Source: Treponema sp.
GTDB taxonomy: Bacteria > Spirochaetota > Spirochaetia > Treponematales > Breznakiellaceae
Direction of reading: 5' to 3'
Length of the DNA stretch: 16,282 bases
NCBI GenBank assembly: GCA_031266255.1
Contig: JAISBK010000074.1
Location: forward strand, 1-16,282
The notes below the pieces were generated by a model. It was not told the DNA's origin. It did not search any database and worked only from the letters and a program-made list of their open reading frames with translations. Made by a program: the position numbers and the translations under genes. Positions 7,591 through 13,214 of the stretch are shown piece after piece (within the stretch, counting starts at the first letter, position 1; every line of letters begins with the position of its first letter).

Positions 7591-8717
7591 GATGCTTTTA
7601 CCTCAACAATATAGCCGTCATTGGCGCTCCAAGAAAGAAACACCGAATCCTTCCACAGGATATCCGGCCCCTCATCGGAATACGTAGCATGCTGCTTAAT
7701 CACCCGAAAAAGCACTTTGTTCTGCACCTTTACATAGAACTTCGTCTGAAACCCTGAATAAATCGGTTCATCCACCCCTCCTTGAAAGAGGTTTATGTCC
7801 TCTCGTTTCGTGGCGGGTTTTTCCTTGGAAATAAGGATCTTTTCTGGCCTTATGGTAAAACTCACCTCCTGACCGGGCTTTACCTCATCCACCGTGGTAA
7901 CCTTGATCCTTCCAAGCTCCGGAATATCCAGCTCCACCAGGTATTCCCGTTCAGGTTTAGGCATGAGCACTGCGGAAGCCACCATTCCGTCGAAAAGATT
8001 GGTCTCCCCGATAAAACGGGCTACAAAGTCCGTAGCTGGACTTTCATAGATTTCGTGGGGAGTACCCACCTGCAATACATCCCCCTGGTTCATCACCGCA
8101 ATCCGATCCGACACCGACAGGGCCTCCTGCTGATCATGCGTAACGTAGATAAAGGTGATACCGATCTTGTCGTGGATCTGATCCAGTTCGATGAGCATGT
8201 GCTGGCGCAGCTTGGCGTCCAGTGCGGAGAGCGGCTCGTCCAAAAGGAGTACCCGGGGTTCATTGATGAGGGAGCGGGCAATGGCGACCCGTTGTTTCTG
8301 GCCTCCGGAAAGCTGATTGGGTTTTTTATACGCATGCCCTTCCAGTTGTACCAGTTTTAAGTATTCAGTAACCCGTGAAGGGATATCAGTCTTGGGAACC
8401 CTTCGAATCCGTAAAGGAAAGGCCACGTTTTCAAAGACCGAAAGATGGGGGAAGAGGGCATAGTTCTGAAAAACCGTATTTGCCTGCCGCCGGTTAGGGG
8501 GCAAGGGCAATACATCAACCCCGTCAAAGGTAAGGGTTCCCACATCGGGACTTTCAAACCCCGCAATGATCCGCAGGAGGGTGGTCTTACCACATCCTGA
8601 GGGCCCGAGGAGAGAGAAAAACTCTCCCTTTTTTATGCTCAGGCCAATGTTATTCAAAACCTTAAAGTCCCCGAAGGATTTAGAAATCTCTTCGATAACT
8701 ACGTCGCTCCCTTTCAA
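7587..8717 (-). CDS. potA: spermidine/putrescine ABC transporter ATPase PotA
   Basis: This 376-residue protein is the ATPase that powers polyamine uptake. It contains Walker A GPSGCGKT (38-45), a Q-loop at Gln84 (VFQNYALFPH), signature LSGGQKQR (136-143), Walker B VLLLDEP (156-162) and H-loop His194 (YVTHDQQEA). A C-terminal TOBE-like region follows (about 290-376). The only in-frame start is a TTG at 8717, because an in-frame stop lies upstream. The strong AGGAGG is 14 nt from it, which is long; the closer AAGAG is weak. Inefficient initiation may therefore keep ATPase levels low. It is the first gene of potABCD and lies 172 nt after nrnA, with a promoter candidate in between. Confidence 0.94.
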   Translation of the reverse strand: MKGSDVVIEEISKSFGDFKVLNNIGLSIKKGEFFSLLGPSGCGKTTLLRIIAGFESPDVGTLTFDGVDVLPLPPNRRQANTVFQNYALFPHLSVFENVAFPLRIRRVPKTDIPSRVTEYLKLVQLEGHAYKKPNQLSGGQKQRVAIARSLINEPRVLLLDEPLSALDAKLRQHMLIELDQIHDKIGITFIYVTHDQQEALSVSDRIAVMNQGDVLQVGTPHEIYESPATDFVARFIGETNLFDGMVASAVLMPKPEREYLVELDIPELGRIKVTTVDEVKPGQEVSFTIRPEKILISKEKPATKREDINLFQGGVDEPIYSGFQTKFYVKVQNKVLFRVIKQHATYSDEGPDILWKDSVFLSWSANDGYIVEVKAS

Positions 8718-8782
8718 TACGGCTCTTTCAACCTCCTTTTAACATGAACATATAGAGTACCTGTATTTAATACTAATATGGA

Positions 8783-8811
8783 ACAATGCGGATTTTAAAG
8801 GATGTTGTCAA
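8783..8811 (-). promoter_or_regulatory. candidate promoter of the pot operon
   Basis: A perfect TTGACA (8811-8806, minus strand) is followed after 17 nt by CATTGT (8788-8783), which matches the -10 consensus at only three positions. A start near 8776 would leave a leader of about 60 nt before the potA TTG. The gap 8718-8889 shows no terminator for nrnA that I trust; a weak A/T stem lies near 8855-8875, so some read-through from nrnA into pot is possible. Confidence 0.35.
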
Positions 8812-8889
8812 TCGGTTCTGCACTATTTCTCTGATTTTCTATTTTTCTTTCGCGCTTTTTATCAATAAAAGGTACCAGACGGTTACAGA

Positions 8890-9873
8890 CTATAGTTTGC
8901 CTTCAAAGGCTCGCAGCACCTGCGGAAGGATTGCCTCAATGGTTCCAGGGAGGATGCATCCTGCGGCATTTTTATGGCCTCCTCCCCCAAACTGGGCGGC
9001 AATTTCTGCCACGTTAACCCTGTCCCGGGAGCGAAACCCTAAAGTACAGTTTCCTGGGGTTTCTTGCCGGATGATCACGATGGCCTCAACTCCGCTTACC
9101 GCCTGGAGCACTTGATACAGGGTGTCTGAATCTCTCCCCTCCAAACCGAAGCGCAGAGTTTCTTCATAGGCCTCGGTGGTGAGCACGAGGCGTCCATCAA
9201 AGTAGGTTTGAATCCGGGAAAGCAGGATTCCCATGAGCATCCGGGAATGAAGACTTTTTTCCCCGTGGATACGTTGAAATACCTGCTTAGGACTCGCTCC
9301 CGCACGAATCATCCGGGCAGCGTATTCAAAGGTTTCCGCCCCCTGTTCGTCAACATGACGAAAAAAACCTGTATCTGTACATAGCCCGAACAAGAGTAGT
9401 TCGGCCTCTTCTTTAGTAGGACTCAAGCCCAAGGATTCAATGATCCCCAAGGTCATAAAGGTTACCGATGGAGCCGTAGGATCAATATAGAGAACCCCTT
9501 CAGTGGCTCCCTTGACATAGGCTCCTGAGGCATGATGATCAATAATCGCCGTAGGAAGCCCTTCCAAGGCAGACGCAAGATCTCCGGTACGGTAACTCGC
9601 CGAACAATCCATTATCACAACCCAGGCCCCCTCCCGTTCTTTCGCGCTGATGTGGAGGATGCAGCGATCCTGATACGGTCGTATTTCAGAACGCTTAAAG
9701 GGACCGGCAGAACAGGGAATAGCCTCTTTACCCAGCCTTCGTAACACGCTGCTGAGGGCAAGCTGACTGCCTATACAATCACCGTCAGGTTCTTTATGTC
9801 CTACTACCAGAAATTTCTTTCCCTGTTTGATAAAATCAAGCAGTGCTGGGGGAACTCCTACCGAATGTGCCAT
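8890..9873 (-). CDS. nrnA: DHH/DHHA1 nanoRNase / pAp phosphatase
   Basis: This 327-residue protein belongs to the NrnA family. These cytosolic, metal-dependent enzymes degrade 2-5 nt RNA fragments and dephosphorylate 3'-phosphoadenosine 5'-phosphate (pAp). All DHH metal motifs are present: GHKEPDGDCIGS (25-36, His26/Asp30/Asp32), VIMDCS (Asp89), the DHH triad (112-114) and GLCTDTG (Asp167). The DHHA1 substrate-binding motif GGGGHKNAAG lies at 296-305. The length is typical. The ATG has AGAGG 8 nt upstream. pAp removal is linked to sulfate assimilation and coenzyme A transfer reactions, so it may matter that a sulfur-carrier unit lies 1.8 kb upstream, but they are not adjacent. It follows the M24 peptidase gene by 66 nt. 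Confidence 0.92.
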   Translation of the reverse strand: MAHSVGVPPALLDFIKQGKKFLVVGHKEPDGDCIGSQLALSSVLRRLGKEAIPCSAGPFKRSEIRPYQDRCILHISAKEREGAWVVIMDCSASYRTGDLASALEGLPTAIIDHHASGAYVKGATEGVLYIDPTAPSVTFMTLGIIESLGLSPTKEEAELLLFGLCTDTGFFRHVDEQGAETFEYAARMIRAGASPKQVFQRIHGEKSLHSRMLMGILLSRIQTYFDGRLVLTTEAYEETLRFGLEGRDSDTLYQVLQAVSGVEAIVIIRQETPGNCTLGFRSRDRVNVAEIAAQFGGGGHKNAAGCILPGTIEAILPQVLRAFEGKL

Positions 9874-9914
9874 AGCTATTTCCTCTTTAATCTATAAATT
9901 GGCCGTCTAAGGCT

Positions 9915-9940
9915 GGGACTAAAAATCTAAAAACAGTCCC
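9915..9940 (-). terminator. 6-bp inverted repeat at the end of the M24 peptidase gene
   Basis: GGGACT (9915-9920) and AGTCCC (9935-9940) are perfect inverted repeats around a 14-nt A/T loop. On the minus strand the first arm contains the last base of the M24 stop codon. No T-run follows the second arm. It may end or attenuate transcription between the M24 gene and nrnA, but the stem is short. Confidence 0.3.
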
Positions 9941-11109
9941 TATCCACAGGTGAGTAATGCAAATTGGCGCGCGCTCCCAGAAATCATCGGTTTTCTCTGG
10001 GTAATATAGACGTTGATCTCAGTCCTTAGTCCAAAGTTGGAAAAATAAATCCCCGGTTCCAGGGAAAAGCAGGATCCTTCCAGGATTAGCCGGGAATCGG
10101 GAAATTCAAGGGAATCCATATTCACTCCGTATCCGTGACATTCCGTATCTATGCCGTGACCGGTACGGTGTTTAATAGCCTTCTCGTATCCTAAATCGAT
10201 CAAGTGCTCTCTGGTTTTGATGTCCACCATGGCCCCTGATACGGGTCGTCCAGCTGCAAGTTCCTCTGCAATAAACCGGTAGGCTCCCTCCCGAACCTCT
10301 ACGAGATCGGTAAAGGCCTGTTCAATCGCTGCCTGTACCGTAGCCCCAAAGATCCCAACCCAAGAAATATCTGCATATATTCCTTTTGGACTGTTTTCCT
10401 TGGCCCAGAGGTCAAATTGCACTACATCCCCGGTTTGCAGAGGAACACCAGACCCGGAAAAATCGTAATGGGGGTTTCCCGAATGAGCCCCCGCAGCAAC
10501 CAAAGGAGGATGATCGCTTACAAGCTTGCGTCTCTGGAACTCTTCCAGCATGATACTCCGCAGTACTCCTTCGGTAATGACCCGATGATGGGTATAAGCA
10601 TCCTGCACCTGTTCCCAAACAAGCTCTACAATGTCATACAAGGCCGCAGCGGCCTGTTCATGGGCCTGGATATCTTGAATATCAAGCAAGCCCTTGAATC
10701 GTTGGATCAAGCCTGCAGCAGAAACCAGGTGTATCCTGGCTTTTTCAAACAAGCCGGCGGTTCCCGCATCAAGATAGGAAATAGCAGGGAGGGTTTCAGA
10801 AAAATGGACCCCCCAACGCCTATGCCCTAAGGGGGTTAATGCAGCAATAAAATCATCCCGGCCAAGATACACCTGAGTACTACCCGGAAGCTCTTCAAGG
10901 AGACCTGCTTCAATGGCATGGACTATCTTGAAAGGTTTCCCCTGAGCAGGAATCCCATATACCCATAACCGGGAATTTGTTGTTTCTGGTGCAATATGCA
11001 AAATTGCATCAGAAAGCCTATCCCGATGGTGAAAATTAGAAAAAATCCACCCATCCAGCCCTTCTGCACGAATAGCTTCTTGGATAGTTTGTAGTTCCTC
11101 AAAGGTCAT
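9940..11109 (-). CDS. M24 family metallopeptidase (Xaa-Pro aminopeptidase-like)
   Basis: This 389-residue protein has a creatinase-type N-terminal domain (1 to about 155) and a pita-bread M24 catalytic domain. All five metal ligands are visible: Asp in VVQFDLWAK, Asp in YADISWVG, His in RTGHGIDTECHG, Glu in SLEPGIY and Glu in LRTEINV. Family members remove N-terminal residues, commonly before proline, from short peptides in the cytosol. The HRTGHGID motif supports peptidase rather than non-enzymatic members. The ATG overlaps the stop of the upstream secreted-protein gene by 1 nt (TAATG), and there is no strong ribosome-binding site, so translation probably depends on the upstream gene. Substrate preference cannot be read from sequence. 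Confidence 0.88.
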   Translation of the reverse strand: MTFEELQTIQEAIRAEGLDGWIFSNFHHRDRLSDAILHIAPETTNSRLWVYGIPAQGKPFKIVHAIEAGLLEELPGSTQVYLGRDDFIAALTPLGHRRWGVHFSETLPAISYLDAGTAGLFEKARIHLVSAAGLIQRFKGLLDIQDIQAHEQAAAALYDIVELVWEQVQDAYTHHRVITEGVLRSIMLEEFQRRKLVSDHPPLVAAGAHSGNPHYDFSGSGVPLQTGDVVQFDLWAKENSPKGIYADISWVGIFGATVQAAIEQAFTDLVEVREGAYRFIAEELAAGRPVSGAMVDIKTREHLIDLGYEKAIKHRTGHGIDTECHGYGVNMDSLEFPDSRLILEGSCFSLEPGIYFSNFGLRTEINVYITQRKPMISGSARQFALLTCG

Positions 11110-11558
11110 TAATAAGCGAGCTGTATATCCTCCACCCCTTCAAATCGATCGTCAATATTGACGGTTAAAGGAATACCACCCCAACTCTCATGAGTTCGTT
11201 CCTGGCGTACATAAAGACGAACATGACTAAATGCCCCATCTTTACGATATATCGCCAGATAAGGCCATGATTTTCCGGGACCTAAAAGGATAACCTCTCC
11301 TTTGGGAGGAGCTTCCTCTTCCGCACGGGGACCATCTGCAAACCATTCAATCGGAAGGTACAAATAACCCAACCCAGGCTTGAGAACACCGGTCCGATAA
11401 GCTACCACATACCCTTTCCGATACGCATAGACCCGTTCAACCGGAACATTAATGTAATAGTAAGGACTTCCACCACTGGACTCCTCCTCCTGCGCCACGA
11501 GCGGCATAGCCGTTACTACCGCAATGCAGAAAATCATACTTAGAAAAATCCGCTTCAT
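11109..11558 (-). CDS. secreted protein of unknown function
   Basis: I do not recognise this 149-residue protein. It has a classical signal peptide: MKR, a hydrophobic core (IFLSMIFCIAVVTAM) and a probable cleavage after VAQ at about residue 23. No cysteine sits at the cleavage site, so it is not a lipoprotein. The mature part is rich in aromatic residues (YYYINVPVERVYAYRKGYVV) and beta-prone, with no membrane segment, and suggests a small periplasmic beta domain. GGAGG lies 6 nt before the ATG, and a promoter candidate lies at 11625-11653. It overlaps the M24 peptidase gene by 1 nt, so the two are co-expressed even though one product is exported and the other appears cytosolic. Confidence 0.75.
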   Translation of the reverse strand: MKRIFLSMIFCIAVVTAMPLVAQEEESSGGSPYYYINVPVERVYAYRKGYVVAYRTGVLKPGLGYLYLPIEWFADGPRAEEEAPPKGEVILLGPGKSWPYLAIYRKDGAFSHVRLYVRQERTHESWGGIPLTVNIDDRFEGVEDIQLAY

Positions 11559-11577
11559 TCTAAACCTCCATATTAAA

Positions 11578-11604
11578 TACTACTAATAAAAGATACTTCT
11601 GTAC
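11578..11604 (-). repeat. bipartite motif, copy 1 (upstream of the secreted-protein gene)
   Basis: On the minus strand GTACAGAA (11604-11597) is followed after 10 nt by TTAGTAGTA (11586-11578), 19 nt before the start codon. The same two blocks with an 11-nt gap occur at 12925-12898 upstream of the sulfur-carrier gene. If the 11625-11653 promoter is real, this copy lies in the 5' leader. Function is unknown. Confidence 0.35.
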
Positions 11605-11624
11605 CCTCATCACTATTATAAATA

Positions 11625-11653
11625 ATTATATCAAATCTTCCGGTAATGTACAA
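11625..11653 (-). promoter_or_regulatory. candidate promoter for the secreted-protein/M24 unit
   Basis: On the minus strand TTGTAC (11653-11648) is followed after 17 nt by a perfect TATAAT (11630-11625). It overlaps the last codons of the siroheme synthase gene. A second TATAAT lies at 11620-11615. Transcription would start near 11618 or slightly downstream, giving a leader of about 60 nt. Confidence 0.45.
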
Positions 11654-12243
11654 GGGGGGACCTGCCGATAGTAGCTCCTCTGTTGCATAGGCGTAAAAAT
11701 TCCGCTGAGCACTGGTACTATTAAGCTGTCAAGGCGGGATATCCGTTCAGCACCTTGCAAACGTCGCCGTTCTATGCGAAACGATTCCAGGGCTGCTCCC
11801 AGGTTCGCGGGTAAGGCCGCATCCAAATGTTCACGGAATAACGCAGAGAACCGCGGACAGGAGCCAGAGGTGGAAATCCCCGTTACCAGTTCGCCCCGGT
11901 GTACCAAGGCTGGGAAAAAAAAGGTACACGTTTCAGGATCATCCACCACATTTACCAGGATTCCCGCTGCCTGGGCATCCTGGGCTACGGTTCTGTTCAG
12001 TTTCTCTTCATCAGTGGCCGCGATAACCAAGGTAGTTCCCGCCAGATCCTCAGGGCCTTTATAAGGACGGACCAACAGGGTAAGGGAAAGAGTCTTCATG
12101 CATTCTGACGGTTCCGGAGCTATTACCCTAAGCTTAGCGCCAAAATCAAGGAGGGATCGGGCTTTCCGCGCTGCCACCGTTCCCCCTCCCACGATAAGGC
12201 AGTCCTTTCCGGTAAGGTCTACAAACAGCGGAAAATAGGGCAT
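11626..12243 (-). CDS. Met8-type precorrin-2 dehydrogenase / sirohydrochlorin ferrochelatase
   Basis: This 205-residue protein matches the N-terminal (Met8-like) part of CysG, which oxidises precorrin-2 to sirohydrochlorin with NAD+ and can insert iron to make siroheme. The Rossmann NAD site is LIVGGGTVAARKA (16-28). The conserved catalytic Asp is Asp101 in NVVDDPETCTFFFP, followed by GISTSGSCPRFSALFREHL (122-140), the CysG dimer/active-site segment. The methyltransferase half of CysG is absent, so uroporphyrinogen-III must be methylated by a separate enzyme outside the window. The ATG overlaps the JAMM protease stop by 1 nt. Siroheme serves sulfite reductase, which fits the sulfur carrier upstream; cobalamin synthesis is the alternative. 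Confidence 0.85.
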   Translation of the reverse strand: MPYFPLFVDLTGKDCLIVGGGTVAARKARSLLDFGAKLRVIAPEPSECMKTLSLTLLVRPYKGPEDLAGTTLVIAATDEEKLNRTVAQDAQAAGILVNVVDDPETCTFFFPALVHRGELVTGISTSGSCPRFSALFREHLDAALPANLGAALESFRIERRRLQGAERISRLDSLIVPVLSGIFTPMQQRSYYRQVPPCTLPEDLI

Positions 12244-12647
12244 TATACTTGCACCACTTCTTCGGATACAACGCCCTGCCGAATCAGAAAGCTCTTCAAA
12301 ACCGGCTCTCCTGCTTGTAGTGAAATAATGACGTAGCTCAAGGCAGGATCAAAGGCAAGCCGAATGTCTTCCTCAGAGGGACGGGCAGGACTCGCCGGGT
12401 GGCTGTGGAAGTTTCCCAGCAAGAGTAATCCGTTTTTCCTGATGTCTGCTACGGCCTTGAACTGTTCCTCCGGGGCCATAGAAAAATGCTCTGGGCTTTG
12501 GTCGAGGTTGTTAAGACAGTACACCTTCTTGACCGTCTTTTCATCCCCCTGCACTTCCCCGGCAAAAAGGCCGCAAGCTTCGTTAGGAAGCCCTGTTCGG
12601 GCATGGGCTACCATAGCCGCCCGATGTTCCTGGGAAAGCTTCACCAT
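12243..12647 (-). CDS. JAMM/MPN+ (M67) metalloprotease, likely sulfur-carrier processing
   Basis: This 134-residue protein is a stand-alone JAMM domain. The zinc site is complete: Glu23 (PNEACG), then His81-x-His83 with seven residues to Ser91 and two to Asp94 (HSHPASPARPSEED). Bacterial members cleave after the diglycine of ubiquitin-like sulfur carriers; known examples are Mec of Mycobacterium, acting on CysO-cysteine, and HcyD of Wolinella, which trims HcyS. The gene overlaps the sulfur carrier gene by 7 nt and the siroheme synthase gene by 1 nt. Its ribosome-binding site lies inside the carrier's glycine codons. The most likely job is to remove the Ser-Leu-Trp tail of the carrier, to release a cysteine or homocysteine product, or both. 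Confidence 0.88.
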   Translation of the reverse strand: MVKLSQEHRAAMVAHARTGLPNEACGLFAGEVQGDEKTVKKVYCLNNLDQSPEHFSMAPEEQFKAVADIRKNGLLLLGNFHSHPASPARPSEEDIRLAFDPALSYVIISLQAGEPVLKSFLIRQGVVSEEVVQV

Positions 12648-12859
12648 AGGGAACCGCCTCCCATAAAATAGAGAAATTCCACCACAGCCCCGTCTTTTAC
12701 CAAGGTCTGGTCAAAATCCGCCCGGAGTATCATCGTATCGTTGATCTGGACACTCACATATTCCGGCATCTCCACCTGCACTTCCGTAAGCAGTTGGGTT
12801 ACCGAAAGTTCACCGGAGAGCTCATGGGGTTTTCCATTCGCTGTAATTCGTATCGACAT
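12641..12859 (-). CDS. ThiS/MoaD-like sulfur carrier with a C-terminal Ser-Leu-Trp cap
   Basis: This 72-residue beta-grasp protein resembles ThiS, MoaD and CysO: SIRITANGKPHEL at the start, a middle VSVQINDTMI, then KDGAVVEFLYFMGGGSLW. Active carriers end in Gly-Gly, which is adenylated and turned into a thiocarboxylate. Here the glycines (67-69) are followed by Ser70-Leu71-Trp72, so the product is a capped precursor. The JAMM gene overlaps it by 7 nt. In Wolinella the HcyS carrier also has a removable residue after Gly-Gly, and homocysteine is made from its thiocarboxylate. A ThiF/MoeB-type activating enzyme would be needed and is not in the window. AAAGG lies 6 nt before the ATG. An ordinary ThiS for thiamine is less likely given the neighbours. 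Confidence 0.82.
   Translation of the reverse strand: MSIRITANGKPHELSGELSVTQLLTEVQVEMPEYVSVQINDTMILRADFDQTLVKDGAVVEFLYFMGGGSLW
12657..12661 (-). promoter_or_regulatory. ribosome-binding site of the JAMM gene inside the glycine codons
   Basis: The codons GGA GGC for Gly67-Gly68 of the sulfur carrier spell GGAGG (12661-12657, minus strand), 9 nt before the JAMM ATG at 12647. The essential carrier motif and the initiation signal of its protease share the same bases, which ties protease translation to the end of the carrier gene. Confidence 0.7.
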
Positions 12860-12897
12860 GTTCTACCTTTCATATAGTAGTTTCTCTAATTAATACT

Positions 12898-12925
12898 TAC
12901 TACTAAGATTTACCCGTTTCTGTAC
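12898..12925 (-). repeat. bipartite motif, copy 2 (upstream of the sulfur-carrier gene)
   Basis: On the minus strand GTACAGAA (12925-12918) is followed after 11 nt by TTAGTAGTA (12906-12898), 38 nt before the carrier start. It matches the copy at 11604-11578. A weak -35-like TTGTCA lies just upstream, but no convincing -10 box pairs with it. The gap 12860-12939 must hold the promoter of the sulfur unit unless it is transcribed from the PC4-like gene. Confidence 0.35.
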
Positions 12926-12939
12926 TTTTTGACAAGCCC

Positions 12940-13176
12940 CTAATCTTCTTGATTCACTGCTAAAGAACAGGACAACAGGTGCACCAGTTTACGCGCTTCT
13001 TCCTGGGTTAAGGTGATACCTTTTCCCATCTTCTGATGATCCGGAGCCCAGTCCCGAATATCGAACTTGGGATTCCGGCCATTCCAGGAGATCAGGTTGA
13101 CTTCTTTTCTCCAACCCCCTTTGCCCTCCTCAAGCACACCGTAATGTTTAAGTATATCATAGGTAATGTCCGGCAT
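12940..13176 (-). CDS. PC4/YdbC-like single-stranded nucleic-acid-binding protein
   Basis: This 78-residue protein matches the bacterial YdbC family, homologous to the eukaryotic transcription coactivator PC4. The diagnostic run is GWRKEVNLISWNGRNPKFDIRDW split across about residues 20-43, then PDHQKMGKGITLTQEEARKL (45-64). YdbC/PC4 proteins form dimers with a curved beta sheet that binds single-stranded DNA or RNA, followed by a helix. Its physiological role in bacteria is not well known. The ATG has AGGAGG 5 nt upstream. It lies 38 nt after comM, so it may be in the same transcript; ComM also acts on DNA during recombination, which makes the pairing of some interest. Confidence 0.8.
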   Translation of the reverse strand: MPDITYDILKHYGVLEEGKGGWRKEVNLISWNGRNPKFDIRDWAPDHQKMGKGITLTQEEARKLVHLLSCSLAVNQED

Positions 13177-13214
13177 ATAAACCTCCTGTTGATGCCATTA
13201 TAGGCGGTATACCA

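Noticed and set aside
7782..8360. Plus-strand open frame of 192 codons
   Set aside because: It is antisense to potA through the signature and Walker B motifs and looks like ordinary frame bias.
12860..12939. A sulfur-responsive riboswitch (SAM or cobalamin type) before the sulfur unit
   Set aside because: The gap is only 80 nt, A+T-rich, and lacks the conserved stems of those riboswitches.
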